The notes beneath the pieces were generated by a model, which was not told where the DNA came from, ran no database searches, and saw only the letters and a list, made by a program, of their open reading frames with translations. Positions 34,758 to 42,749 of a stretch of 64,000 nucleotides of DNA are shown in pieces. Made by a program: the position numbers and the translations under genes. Origin of the DNA: JBBSBY01 sp038205805 (GTDB lineage Bacteria; Desulfobacterota; Desulfomonilia; Desulfomonilales; Desulfomonilaceae); NCBI GenBank assembly GCA_038205805.1, contig JBBRBO010000004.1, forward strand, positions 27,591 to 91,590, written 5' to 3'. The stretch's first letter is position 1. Each line of letters starts with the position of its first letter.

Positions 34758-37697
34758 TCATTTACGCTTATGGCGCCCTTGACGCGCCGCACGTTGCGCT
34801 TCACGCTGTTGTATCTGCGCTTGCCGCTGGGCCTGAATTTGTTGCGTTCGCTGCGCCTGTACCTGCTGCGCTCTCTGGGCTTGTCGCTGAGCTTGCATAG
34901 CCGCCTGTTGAGCTTGTCTTTGAGCCTGTACTTGCGCTTGCCGCTGAGCCTGGATTTGCGCCGCTCGCTGCGCTTGCTGCGCCTGTCGTTGCGCTTGAAG
35001 TTGCTGCGAGCGTTGAGCTTGTCTTTGGGCCTGTTCAGCTTGCCGCTGAGCTTGAAGTTGCTGCGAGCGTTGAGCTTGCTGAGCTTGTTTCTGGGCTTGA
35101 ACTTGCGCTGCTCGCTGAGCTTGTCTTTGGGCCTGTTCAGCTTGCCGCTGAGCTTGGATTTGAGCTTGTTCAGCTTGCCGCTGAGCCTGAAGCTGCTGCG
35201 AGCGTTGAGCTTGTCTTTGAGCTTGTTTCTGGGCTTGAACGTGCGCCGCTCGTTGAGCTTGTCTTTGGGCCTGTTCCGCTTGCCGTTGCGCTTGGCCCTC
35301 GGACCGGCTTTGCTGCGCCCCCTCGGCTTGTCTCAACCCCTGCATGCGTCTTTCTTGAAAACGGCGCCTTTCCTGCTGCGCCGCTCGACGTTCATTTACA
35401 GAGGTCTGTTCCTGGAGACGGGCGGCGTTTTCCATGCGCCGTCGAGCATTGAGCCGCTCCATTTGGTCCCGACCTTCCCTCAGAGTTCTGCGGCTTTGCT
35501 CCACTTGCCGCTGCCCTTGGGAACGAAGGCTATCCGGGAGATTTCTCAGCGCTTCTCTTTGATTGCGTAGACCCTCCCGGACCTCTTGACGAGCCGACGG
35601 CGACGTCCCCCTCGGAAACGCGCCCAGGGATCGGCGTTCCATCTGCATGCGCCGTAAGGCTTCGACGCGCGCGGCCCTGCGATCCGCTCTATCGTTCGAC
35701 AGCGACGGCGACACACTCCCGCTCAAGGCGTCTTGCGCTTGTCGCCTCATCAGGGCTTCCCGAGACATGTTTCGTGGGAGATCCGCCCCGGCTCGATTGA
35801 GTCGATTGCTGCGCCGTTCCTCCCGTCTCTCCGACGCTGATTGTTCCGGTGATCCGCTAGGGCTTCCGATAACGGCATCCCTATTTGATGGGGACTCGTC
35901 GGGACGCTTGCCCCGCGTAGGTCCGTCGGAATGCAATAACGGGGTCTCCGGCGCACGATCACGCTTCCGATTCAGGAGGGCGGCCCCGGTCACCGCCCCT
36001 ACTCCAGCGGTTAACTCGGGATGCCGCTTGATTGTGTCCGCTATGCCCGAGAGCTTCGCCTCTACATCGTCGGGAGCGGCCATTGCATTTTTTCGCTGCC
36101 GGATGTCCCGACGAAGCGCCTGAAGTGTGTCCTCATTCAGCACGTTTGCCTGGGGAGATTCGGGCGCAACCTTATTGAGTTCGGTCAGCAGGCGCTCCCG
36201 CACATGCTCCCTTTTGGTCGGATCTTTGGCGTGAGCAAGTTGCCGCGTCGCATCTTTTAGGCTCTCTTGGTCTGCGGGAATAGCGATTTTCCCACGGCGG
36301 GCGTTGTCACTGATTTGATCCAGTTGATTCCTTAGGGCCTGTTTCTTTGCCGGATCGGCCTCACGAGCCAAGCGGTTTCGCAACCGACGGGTTTGCCGAT
36401 CCGCCACATTGCCCAAGCGATCCTGGGCAAGCTGATTTTTCTCGATGTTCGCCTCAAAATTTTCAATGGTCCGGCGATTCTTTCCACGTTTCGTTTGTTC
36501 AAGCTCATTGGAAACGATGTTGGTCAATTTCGGATGTCTCTGTAATGGACCGCTGTTCTCTAAGTTTCGCACGCGCTTGCGAAGACGATCTACGCGGCCG
36601 GCCGTCAATCTTTCTTGTCTACGGAGACCGCGTAGTTCCTGTCGAGCGCGCGCCGCGACTCGCAGATTTCCCGCGCGTTTCGACACGAAAATAAGGTTAT
36701 TGAGCTGAACCTGCTTAGCTCTGATGCGGGTAATATACGTGTTGTTTACGTTGAGGACCTGTTGCATGAAGTAATATTGAGCGAACCCTTGCGCCCACTC
36801 AGGCACCACGCCGTAGTCCGCGGGGACGGGCACGTATAGGCTGCCGTACAACGGCGAGGACACCACCCAATCCTCACCGGACGCGGCCGGAGCCGTCACC
36901 TGAAACTCGGTTTCCGGATAGGAGTAGTCGTCGAACTGCGTTTCATCCACGTAATAGAGCGGTTCGGTAACCGCTTGGCCGACCGAGCCGGAGGGAGTCG
37001 CCTGGAGTTCCGTCACCCCGCAAGCGTTCGCCGAAGTCGCCATATTGGTGTCGGGCATGGTGGTCACTTCTATGAGATTCGCCACAAGATCAGGTTTGCT
37101 CGTGGAGACATCCAGCCCCATCTGGTCGGAGCTCACAAACACGGTCCGACACGCATCCACTATTCGGTTGGAATTCGAGGTGAGATTCGTCACCTTTACA
37201 CGACCGGACAGTACCGTGACCGTTGTGGTAGACGGGTCGTAGACTTCCACAATAATGTCTGTGGGTTCGTAAACCGAATCCGGTTGGATCTTCGCCGTGG
37301 GCGTTCGCACAAGAAAATCCGTCGGCCCTTCGCCCGTAGCCCTCTCACGCACCGTCCGAACAACGCCCTCAAGCATCTCGATGCGCATGGCGTCGTTGTC
37401 GTCCGGCGAGTAAAACACCGAAGACACCTCGCCCAGTGAGCTTTGGAGATTATTGTTCCACGTAACGAGCAATTTTGCCTTTTCATCCGTCTGGATCGTG
37501 TCGTAAGGATTGATGAGCGCCCCGACTGCGGCGGCTTTTTCCGTTTCACCCGCGCCGCTCTGAATGACGGCTTCTCCTGTGAGCGCCTCCACTACCGGAC
37601 TGAAATTGCTGTTCAAAGCTCCGGCGACTCCGGGTGCGGTCACCGCGATACCGATACAAAGCAACATAAGCGGTAGTAGGTAACGTATTTTGGTCAT
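34758..37697 (-). CDS. FecR-domain protein with long Gln/Ala/Arg coiled-coil repeats
   Basis: 979 residues. A signal peptide (LLPLMLLCIGIAVTAPGVAGA) is followed by a FecR-type beta domain at residues 35-215 (GEAVIQSG, NPYDTIQTDEKAKLLVTW, DFLVRTPTAKI, VTVLSGRVKVTN). The middle has Tyr/Pro-rich and charged helical parts. The last ~175 residues are an almost unbroken QAQRQAQ-type repeat, likely a long basic alpha-helix, ending QGRHKRK. FecR domains in non-siderophore contexts are found in secreted polymer-binding or sigma-linked proteins. An ECF sigma gene lies 470 bp upstream on the opposite strand. An envelope structural or signalling role is inference. Confidence 0.85.
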   Translation of the reverse strand: MTKIRYLLPLMLLCIGIAVTAPGVAGALNSNFSPVVEALTGEAVIQSGAGETEKAAAVGALINPYDTIQTDEKAKLLVTWNNNLQSSLGEVSSVFYSPDDNDAMRIEMLEGVVRTVRERATGEGPTDFLVRTPTAKIQPDSVYEPTDIIVEVYDPSTTTVTVLSGRVKVTNLTSNSNRIVDACRTVFVSSDQMGLDVSTSKPDLVANLIEVTTMPDTNMATSANACGVTELQATPSGSVGQAVTEPLYYVDETQFDDYSYPETEFQVTAPAASGEDWVVSSPLYGSLYVPVPADYGVVPEWAQGFAQYYFMQQVLNVNNTYITRIRAKQVQLNNLIFVSKRAGNLRVAARARQELRGLRRQERLTAGRVDRLRKRVRNLENSGPLQRHPKLTNIVSNELEQTKRGKNRRTIENFEANIEKNQLAQDRLGNVADRQTRRLRNRLAREADPAKKQALRNQLDQISDNARRGKIAIPADQESLKDATRQLAHAKDPTKREHVRERLLTELNKVAPESPQANVLNEDTLQALRRDIRQRKNAMAAPDDVEAKLSGIADTIKRHPELTAGVGAVTGAALLNRKRDRAPETPLLHSDGPTRGKRPDESPSNRDAVIGSPSGSPEQSASERREERRSNRLNRAGADLPRNMSREALMRRQAQDALSGSVSPSLSNDRADRRAARVEALRRMQMERRSLGAFPRGTSPSARQEVREGLRNQREALRNLPDSLRSQGQRQVEQSRRTLREGRDQMERLNARRRMENAARLQEQTSVNERRAAQQERRRFQERRMQGLRQAEGAQQSRSEGQAQRQAEQAQRQAQRAAHVQAQKQAQRQAQRSQQLQAQRQAEQAQIQAQRQAEQAQRQAQRAAQVQAQKQAQQAQRSQQLQAQRQAEQAQRQAQRSQQLQAQRQAQQAQRAAQIQAQRQAQVQAQRQAQQAAMQAQRQAQRAQQVQAQRTQQIQAQRQAQIQQREAQRAARQGRHKRK

Positions 37698-37989
37698 AAT
37701 GATTTCTCCGCATACAGTAATAAAGTATTAGATAATATACGGCGGTATTTGTTCGGCGCCGGCGCAAATGAGCGCCTAAAGAGTCAAAATACGAGTACCC
37801 GTTCACCAGGATCATGCGAACGTGCAATTACGCCGTCCCAAGCCGCGTGACCATTCTCAAATACGTTTCTTCGCACATGCTCAGCAGCGCGGCGATGAAC
37901 GTTTTGCGGCCACAGGGGACTAAATGGAGTAGAATGCCTGTATGTTTGCAGGCTGAAGACGCCGCCGCCTACGCGTCGGTTCGCCGTGA

Positions 37990-38142
37990 ATGGGCCAACC
38001 GCTTTCAACAACGATGGGATGGCCCGGAGAAGATGAGTTTCTTGTCCGGGAGATCGTTCTCAACAACGGCACGGAGCTTACCTACGCACATTATGCGCTG
38101 ACCTTGACGGAAGCTCCGACAACGATTATCGTGATTGAGTAA
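37990..38142 (+). CDS. Doubtful 50-residue ORF before the sigma factor
   Basis: ATG 37990, ending at TAA 38140-38142, 25 bases before the sigma gene. The product (EFLVREIVLNNGTELTYAHY...) has beta-like composition but no Shine-Dalgarno. An overlapping frame upstream (AEDAAAYASVRREWANRF) could be the N-terminal part of the same decayed gene after a frameshift. I call it low confidence; it may be a remnant. Confidence 0.25.
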   Translation: MGQPLSTTMGWPGEDEFLVREIVLNNGTELTYAHYALTLTEAPTTIIVIE

Positions 38143-38167
38143 CACCCACTGGGGAAGTGCATAATGT

Positions 38168-38794
38168 ATGAAAACAGAAGCAGACCTCGATAATGAAATA
38201 GTATCCAAGGTGCTTGCGGGCGACTACAATGCTTTCGAGTTCCTGGTTGAAAAGTACGAAGGTCGTATTTACAGACATTTGCGTAAAATGGTCCGTGATA
38301 ATCAATTGGCGCAGGATTTGTTACAAGAAACATTTCTCAGCGCTTTCAAGGGATTAAAGGGATTTTCCGGCGCTTCGTCTTTTTCCACGTGGCTGTTTAG
38401 AATCGCTACGAATACGGCGCTGATGTTCCTACGAAAGAATCGCCCCGAAAGCGTCGAATACAGCGATGAAATTCGAGGTCAGGTGGACGCCCCTCACATG
38501 AGTGTCTCCCCGGCCTTTGCCAGCACACCTCTGGAAAATCTGCTGACCAGTGAAACTCGTAAGAAGATAGAGCAAGCAATTGACGAACTCCCGTTGCTCT
38601 ACCGATCAGTGATCGTGCTGCGCGATGTGGAAGGGTTTTCCCTGGAAGAAGTATCAAAGATCATGGACTCCTCCGTGGCCGCTATAAAGTCACGGCTTCA
38701 TCGAGCCCGCAACTACGTGCGTGAATCGCTCGCTTCCTATTACACCGGGACGGAACGTGCGGAAAAACGCAAGGGCTCACGGGTAAGACCATGA
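38168..38794 (+). CDS. ECF-type RNA polymerase sigma factor
   Basis: 208 residues. Region 2 is at residues 18-95 (NAFEFLVEKYEGRIYRHL, LAQDLLQETFLSAFKG, FSTWLFRIATNTA) and region 4 at 135-195 (AIDELPLLYRSVIVLRDVEG, SLEEVSKIMDSSVAAIKSRL). It redirects RNA polymerase to a small regulon. It overlaps by ATGA with a zinc-binding anti-sigma gene and is followed by trxA and trxB. That parallels SigR-RsrA control of thioredoxin genes. The upstream FecR gene is divergent. Confidence 0.95.
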   Translation: MKTEADLDNEIVSKVLAGDYNAFEFLVEKYEGRIYRHLRKMVRDNQLAQDLLQETFLSAFKGLKGFSGASSFSTWLFRIATNTALMFLRKNRPESVEYSDEIRGQVDAPHMSVSPAFASTPLENLLTSETRKKIEQAIDELPLLYRSVIVLRDVEGFSLEEVSKIMDSSVAAIKSRLHRARNYVRESLASYYTGTERAEKRKGSRVRP

Positions 38795-39030
38795 ACGAAT
38801 GTAAGTTCTTTTGCGACCAGTTATCCGACTACATTGACGGCCAAATAGATGAAGACGAGTGCAGGTATTTAGAGGAACATCTCAAACACTGCCCGCCGTG
38901 TTCCTCTTTACTCGCCTCTTTGAAGATAACGGTGCAATTATGCGAGAGGGCGCTACCGGCCGATATACCGGATGATGTGCGCGTCGCTCTCAAAGATTTC
39001 TTGAGAAATCATTGTAAACAATGCGTCTAA
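38791..39030 (+). CDS. Soluble zinc-binding anti-sigma factor (RsrA-like)
   Basis: 79 residues with no membrane segment. The ZAS motif is H30-x3-C34-x2-C37 (HLKHCPPC). C4 and C8 precede it by 26 and 22 residues, the layout of RsrA, in which an N-terminal Cys and the last motif Cys form a switch disulfide. C71-x2-C74... type cysteines close the C-terminus (HCKQCV). It would bind the sigma factor in reduced zinc form and release it on oxidation. The start overlaps the sigma stop by four bases, giving matched expression. Confidence 0.9.
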   Translation: MNECKFFCDQLSDYIDGQIDEDECRYLEEHLKHCPPCSSLLASLKITVQLCERALPADIPDDVRVALKDFLRNHCKQCV

Positions 39031-39050
39031 TTGATTAAGGAGATAATAGC

Positions 39051-39386
39051 ATGGGTGATAGCGAACATTTGATGAACGTGACGGATTCCGACTTCGAGGA
39101 CGCCATTCTGAAATCCGACAAGCCCGTCCTGGTGGACTTTTGGGCCGCTTGGTGCGGTCCCTGCCGTCAGGTGGGGCCTGTGGTGGAAGAACTTGCGGGC
39201 GAATTCGCAGGTAAAGTCAAGGTCGCAAAGTTAAACGTTGACGAAAACAAACAAACACCGGGCAAGTACGGCGTGCGCGGTATACCTACTCTTATGGTTT
39301 TCAAGAACGGCGAAGTGGTTGACCAAATCGTGGGCGCAGTTCCCAAGGATCGCATTAAGGAACTGTTGGATAAAGCCCTGGCTTAA
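39051..39386 (+). CDS. trxA: Thioredoxin
   Basis: 111 residues with the active site W34-C35-G-P-C38 and cis-Pro in GIPTLMVF. AAGGAG is seven bases before ATG 39051. It reduces disulfides in cytoplasmic proteins and is recharged by thioredoxin reductase. It follows the anti-sigma gene by 20 bases and is therefore in the same operon. Confidence 0.97.
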   Translation: MGDSEHLMNVTDSDFEDAILKSDKPVLVDFWAAWCGPCRQVGPVVEELAGEFAGKVKVAKLNVDENKQTPGKYGVRGIPTLMVFKNGEVVDQIVGAVPKDRIKELLDKALA

Positions 39387-39445
39387 AACATAATGATCTA
39401 TCGGGCGTGAGACTGCGCATTGCGCCCGGTCAACCATTACAAACA

Positions 39446-39508
39446 AAAGCCCGTTCCCCTGCGAGGGAGCGTCCGTATGCGGCGACCGCTTGGCTTGTAT
39501 CGGGCTTT
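39446..39508 (+). ncRNA. Candidate structured RNA between trxA and trxB
   Basis: An outer stem AAAGCCCG/CGGGCTTT (39446-39453 with 39501-39508) encloses two inner stems, TCCC/GGGA and AGCG-CCG/CGG-CGCT, a three-way-junction layout. It lies in the 315-bp trxA-trxB gap, about 190 bases before trxB. It could be a regulatory leader, a processing site or chance pairing. I do not match it to a named riboswitch. Confidence 0.3.
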
Positions 39509-39701
39509 ACGGGATCATCGAGCGAACCATCTGTCGATCTGCGCTCAGCTACAGGTTCCCTACATCGAAAGCCTATCTCTCCTCACCTAGTCCGGCGGCC
39601 GAACTCAGCGTAAGCGTGCATTATGGCGCATCACCCCAATCCGGTATATCCGCGTCGCTTTATCGCGGCCCCTACACCGGTAAAAGGCATCAAGGTGAAG
39701 T

Positions 39702-40619
39702 ATGGATAAGGACATCATAATTTTAGGCGGAGGTCCTGCGGGATTGACGGCGGGTATATACGCCAGCCGAGCGCGTATACCCTCCATCGTTATCGAGAAA
39801 GGACTAACCGGCGGGCAAATGGCCGCCACGGAACACGTGGACAATTACCCCGGTTTCCCGGACACAGTTCTCGGATACGAGCTGTCGCAACTCATGGAAA
39901 CTCAGGCGCGCAAATTCGGCGTAGAATTCGTCAATGCCTATATTACCTCGGTTGAGCGTGCTGACGGCGGGTTCGTACTTAAGGCCGATTCCGGGAAGGT
40001 CTACACCTGTCGTTCGCTGATCCTCGCTACCGGCGCGCAGCCCACTAAGATGGGCATCCCGGGCGAAGAGGAGTTCGCAGGCAAAGGGGTGAGCTACTGC
40101 GCAGTATGTGACGGCCCCTTCTTCCAGGGTCTGGAAGTAGCGGTGTTGGGCGGCGGAGATTCAGCGGTCGAGGAGGCCATTTACCTGAGCAAATTCGCTA
40201 CCAAGGTGCACTTGATCCACAGACGCGACAAGTTCCGCGCTATCATGGAGATCCAGGAACGAGCGCTCAAGGAGCCTAAGATCGAGTATCACTTGAGCCA
40301 CGTGGCCACAAGCATCCAAGGGACCAAAGACGTAGACTCCATAACCATAAAGTCGGTGAAAGACGGCTCGGAGAAGAAGCTACCCGTGGAAGGCGTATTC
40401 ATCTACATCGGTATTCAGCCCAACGTGCAACCGTATGAAAACCTTGTCGAGGCCGATCTTCAAGGGTTCATCATCACGGACGAAGAGCTGAAGACCTCGG
40501 TTCCGGGCGTGTTCGCAGTGGGCGATGTGCGAGCCAAAACCCTTCGGCAGATCACCACTGCCGTAGGAGACGGCGCCCTTGCGGCGTTCAATGCCCAACG
40601 CTACTTGGAAGCGCTGTAA
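39702..40619 (+). CDS. trxB: Thioredoxin reductase (NADPH or ferredoxin dependent)
   Basis: 305 residues. The FAD site is GGGPAGLTAGIYASRA at residues 7-22, the redox centre C133-A-V-C136 lies in SYCAVCDGPFF, and the second dinucleotide site is GGGDSAVEEA. The C-terminus has the FAVGDVRAK flavin loop. It passes electrons to thioredoxin. It is in the same direction as trxA but 315 bp away. A TNA element begins directly after its TAA stop. Confidence 0.97.
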   Translation: MDKDIIILGGGPAGLTAGIYASRARIPSIVIEKGLTGGQMAATEHVDNYPGFPDTVLGYELSQLMETQARKFGVEFVNAYITSVERADGGFVLKADSGKVYTCRSLILATGAQPTKMGIPGEEEFAGKGVSYCAVCDGPFFQGLEVAVLGGGDSAVEEAIYLSKFATKVHLIHRRDKFRAIMEIQERALKEPKIEYHLSHVATSIQGTKDVDSITIKSVKDGSEKKLPVEGVFIYIGIQPNVQPYENLVEADLQGFIITDEELKTSVPGVFAVGDVRAKTLRQITTAVGDGALAAFNAQRYLEAL

Positions 40620-40752
40620 TACGAATTAGGAATCAAAGAAGCAATATCGGGGAGAACCTTCTTGTAAGAAGATTTCTCCCCAGACCCCGCTCCAAAAAAT
40701 CTGCTTTGCAAAGAAAGTCCGCCGATCTTGCTTTTATGAAAGCACATCGGTG
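40620..40752 (-). mobile_element. TNA element copy 12, internally deleted
   Basis: 133 bp that joins the GGGGAGAA/TTCTCCCC hairpin half to the outer subfamily A end, losing the GCCGAAA hairpin. It starts TACGAATT directly after the TAA stop of trxB. The right end is CATCGGTG. Confidence 0.75.
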
Positions 40753-40837
40753 TCAGCGAGGGGAAGCAGGCAGGAGAGACATTATCTTCACTCCGTAGCA
40801 ACCCATCCTGAACCTAAGCGCTCGCTTGCGGTGAACG

Positions 40838-41299
40838 TTACCACCTATCCGGACCGGAGTACCAAAAGGGCTCGGGGTTGAAGTAGTCATGCTGCCCCCA
40901 CGCCTTACAACGAGTACCGTATGTCGGGTCGATTGTAGGGCCATACTCCGGCTTCCAGAAGGTTGCTATCTCAACCATACCGGTAGTTAATCTGCGCGCC
41001 CCTTTTACGATGCCGGGAAAGAATCCCGCCACGTAGCCGTTTATCGAGCCCGCAATGGAGCCGTGAAGCCCCTGGTCATACGCTCCGTAATAGTCCCCTT
41101 CGATGGCGTTGTTCACCATATTCGAAGCCACTTCATAAGGAAAGGAGAGTATGTTCGCAACTCCTCGCCCGAATTTCCATGCAGGGAGATTTCTATCGAA
41201 TCTGCGAAGGTCGTCGAAGTCGGTCTCGAACGCCAAGCAGCTTGTGCTTAAGCATGCGACGAGCAGCGCGGCAAGAAGGGCATAGAGCGGTTTTTTCAT
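40838..41299 (-). CDS. Exosortase system-associated protein, TIGR04073-like
   Basis: 153 residues. A signal peptide (LLAALLVACLSTSCLA; a lipobox-like LSTSC is possible) precedes a short domain with KFGRGVANILSFPYEVASN, two Gly-rich turns (GSIAGSINGYVAGFFPGIVKGARR) and a final EIATFWKPEYGPTIDP. These match the TIGR04073 pattern. The family is frequent beside exosortase loci, yet no exosortase gene is in this window. It is probably an envelope protein. Function is unknown. Confidence 0.82.
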   Translation of the reverse strand: MKKPLYALLAALLVACLSTSCLAFETDFDDLRRFDRNLPAWKFGRGVANILSFPYEVASNMVNNAIEGDYYGAYDQGLHGSIAGSINGYVAGFFPGIVKGARRLTTGMVEIATFWKPEYGPTIDPTYGTRCKAWGQHDYFNPEPFWYSGPDRW

Positions 41300-41466
41300 G
41301 GGAACCTCCGAGTTGACCGGTCATAAACCATATTCGTTTTGTGCGTGACACTACCGCCTCGCCAGAGAACGGGCCGGAGAGTATCGTGACGGAAGATTAC
41401 CATAAAAGATCTTATTTGGCAATACGTTGCCTCTTTAAAGTCGTACTTCACTTTAAACAATTCATA

Positions 41467-41496
41467 TTGCCCACTTCGGCTCTCTCGTGCTATGAT
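41467..41496 (+). promoter_or_regulatory. Candidate sigma-70 promoter for small lipoprotein
   Basis: TTGCCC at 41467-41472 and TATGAT at 41491-41496 with an 18-bp spacer, 152 bp before the lipoprotein ATG. It is the clearest promoter in the 41300-42012 gap. Confidence 0.45.
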
Positions 41497-41647
41497 ACCG
41501 CAAGGCGTAGTAGTTTACCGGATCTTGTAACCCACGAGACAGCGTATCGAGTGTTACGGGCTCAGACCCGACATGAAGCCCTGAACCATTGCCCGTGCGG
41601 AAAGCGCACACACAAAAGCGTGCGGCGCCCACACATCAAGGAGTATG

Positions 41648-41788
41648 ATGAAACGCTGGATTATTGTGGCGCTTATGCTGATCGTCTTGACAAGCTGTTC
41701 CTTCAATCGAGTCTGGAAGTGGATAGACGAAATGGAATGGGAGCGAGAAGACCAGACCATCAAGATCATGCGTTTTACGCCTAAGTAG
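41648..41788 (+). CDS. Small lipoprotein, 46 residues
   Basis: ATG 41648 follows AAGGAG at four bases; ATG 41645 directly precedes it. The sequence MKRWIIVALMLIVLTSCSF gives a lipoprotein signal with lipobox LTSC (Cys at residue 17). The remaining 29 residues are Trp/Glu-rich and charged (WKWIDEMEWEREDQ). It is probably anchored in the envelope. No family is recognised. Confidence 0.68.
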   Translation: MKRWIIVALMLIVLTSCSFNRVWKWIDEMEWEREDQTIKIMRFTPK

Positions 41789-42012
41789 CGCTTTCACGTC
41801 GCAGGTGCGTGCTGAGTCCGCACATACCATCTTTTCCTAGATCAGATGCCGTCCTCCTCGCGGCTTACCACCCGGAGCGAATACCTCATAACCCCTTTTT
41901 CGCGCAAAGTCTCCGCCCAACTATTTTCATCAGACGAAACATCCTTTATACTGTATGGTCTTTGCCGGCGTGCTCGCCGCATGCTTTCAGACCGCCATAC
42001 GAGGAATCCCTC

Positions 42013-42396
42013 ATGAATGAATACAAAGTCGATAAATCCATGCTGGAGCAAAACTCCACGGAAGAAATCCAACACATCCTGAAGCATTATCGTGATGATT
42101 ACACGCCCGAGGCAATCGCCCTGTTCCAACAAATAGTAAGGGAACGCGGAGTCGGCGTCGAAGAGCGCCCCTCCGCCGTTGCGCTGAATCCCTCGAAGCA
42201 CGTGTCCGCCGTGGATTCCTCGGGCGGCACACCGGAAGTCACGAATGCCGCGGACGCCATTCGGCTTCTGAACTCGCTGCTTCATGACACGCTCATGGGT
42301 AGCGTCGAGCCGGCAACCGCCACTGCCGCGGCTCAGATCGTCATGGCGATTCTACGAGCGCGTGAAATGGAATTACTACAGGAGAACGACGACTGA
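42013..42396 (+). CDS. Hypothetical protein upstream of hisI
   Basis: 127 residues from ATG 42013 (AGGA upstream); a longer frame to 41809 is not supported. Cytoplasmic, acidic and helical, beginning MNEYKVDKSMLEQNSTEEIQ-like sequence. An N-terminal TPEAIALFQQIVRERG segment resembles short repeats in bacterial regulators, but I do not assign a family. Its TGA stop overlaps the hisI start (TGATG), so it is translationally coupled to hisI. Confidence 0.7.
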   Translation: MNEYKVDKSMLEQNSTEEIQHILKHYRDDYTPEAIALFQQIVRERGVGVEERPSAVALNPSKHVSAVDSSGGTPEVTNAADAIRLLNSLLHDTLMGSVEPATATAAAQIVMAILRAREMELLQENDD

Positions 42397-42749
42397 TGGA
42401 CATTACGGCCGTAAACTTCGACAAAGGCGGCGGACTTGTCCCCGCAATAGCTCAGGACGTGAAGACGGGCAAGGTCTTGATGATGGCGTATATGAACAGA
42501 GAGGCCCTGGAAATCACCTTGGCCGAGGGCCGAGCTTGCTACTGGAGCCGTTCGCGCAAGGAGCTGTGGCGAAAAGGCGACACCTCCGGCGATGTGCAAA
42601 TCGTCAGGGACGTGCTCATCGACTGCGACGAGGACACAATCCTCCTGCTTGTGGATCAGCAAGGACGCGGCGCCTGCCACACCCGCAAATGGACATGCTT
42701 TTTCAGGCGCTTGAATTCAAAGGGAGAAATGGAAAATATTGATGAATAG
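42396..42749 (+). CDS. hisI: Phosphoribosyl-AMP cyclohydrolase
   Basis: 117 residues, the length of monofunctional HisI. It contains MAYMNREALEITL, ACYWSRSRKELWRKG and the metal-binding DCDEDTIL and ACHTRKWTCFF segments. It hydrolyses phosphoribosyl-AMP in step three of histidine synthesis, using Zn and Mg. It overlaps hisG by eight bases. Other his genes are not in the window, so the pathway is dispersed. Confidence 0.95.
   Translation: MDITAVNFDKGGGLVPAIAQDVKTGKVLMMAYMNREALEITLAEGRACYWSRSRKELWRKGDTSGDVQIVRDVLIDCDEDTILLLVDQQGRGACHTRKWTCFFRRLNSKGEMENIDE

Noticed and set aside
34770..35570. Plus-strand frame of 266 residues rich in Leu/Ser/Arg
   Set aside because: It is the antisense of the QAQRQAQ repeats of the FecR protein and has no start signal.
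39421..39550. SAH or ZTP riboswitch resemblance
   Set aside because: A few bases resemble conserved blocks, but the order and key nucleotides do not match; kept only as an unnamed candidate RNA.
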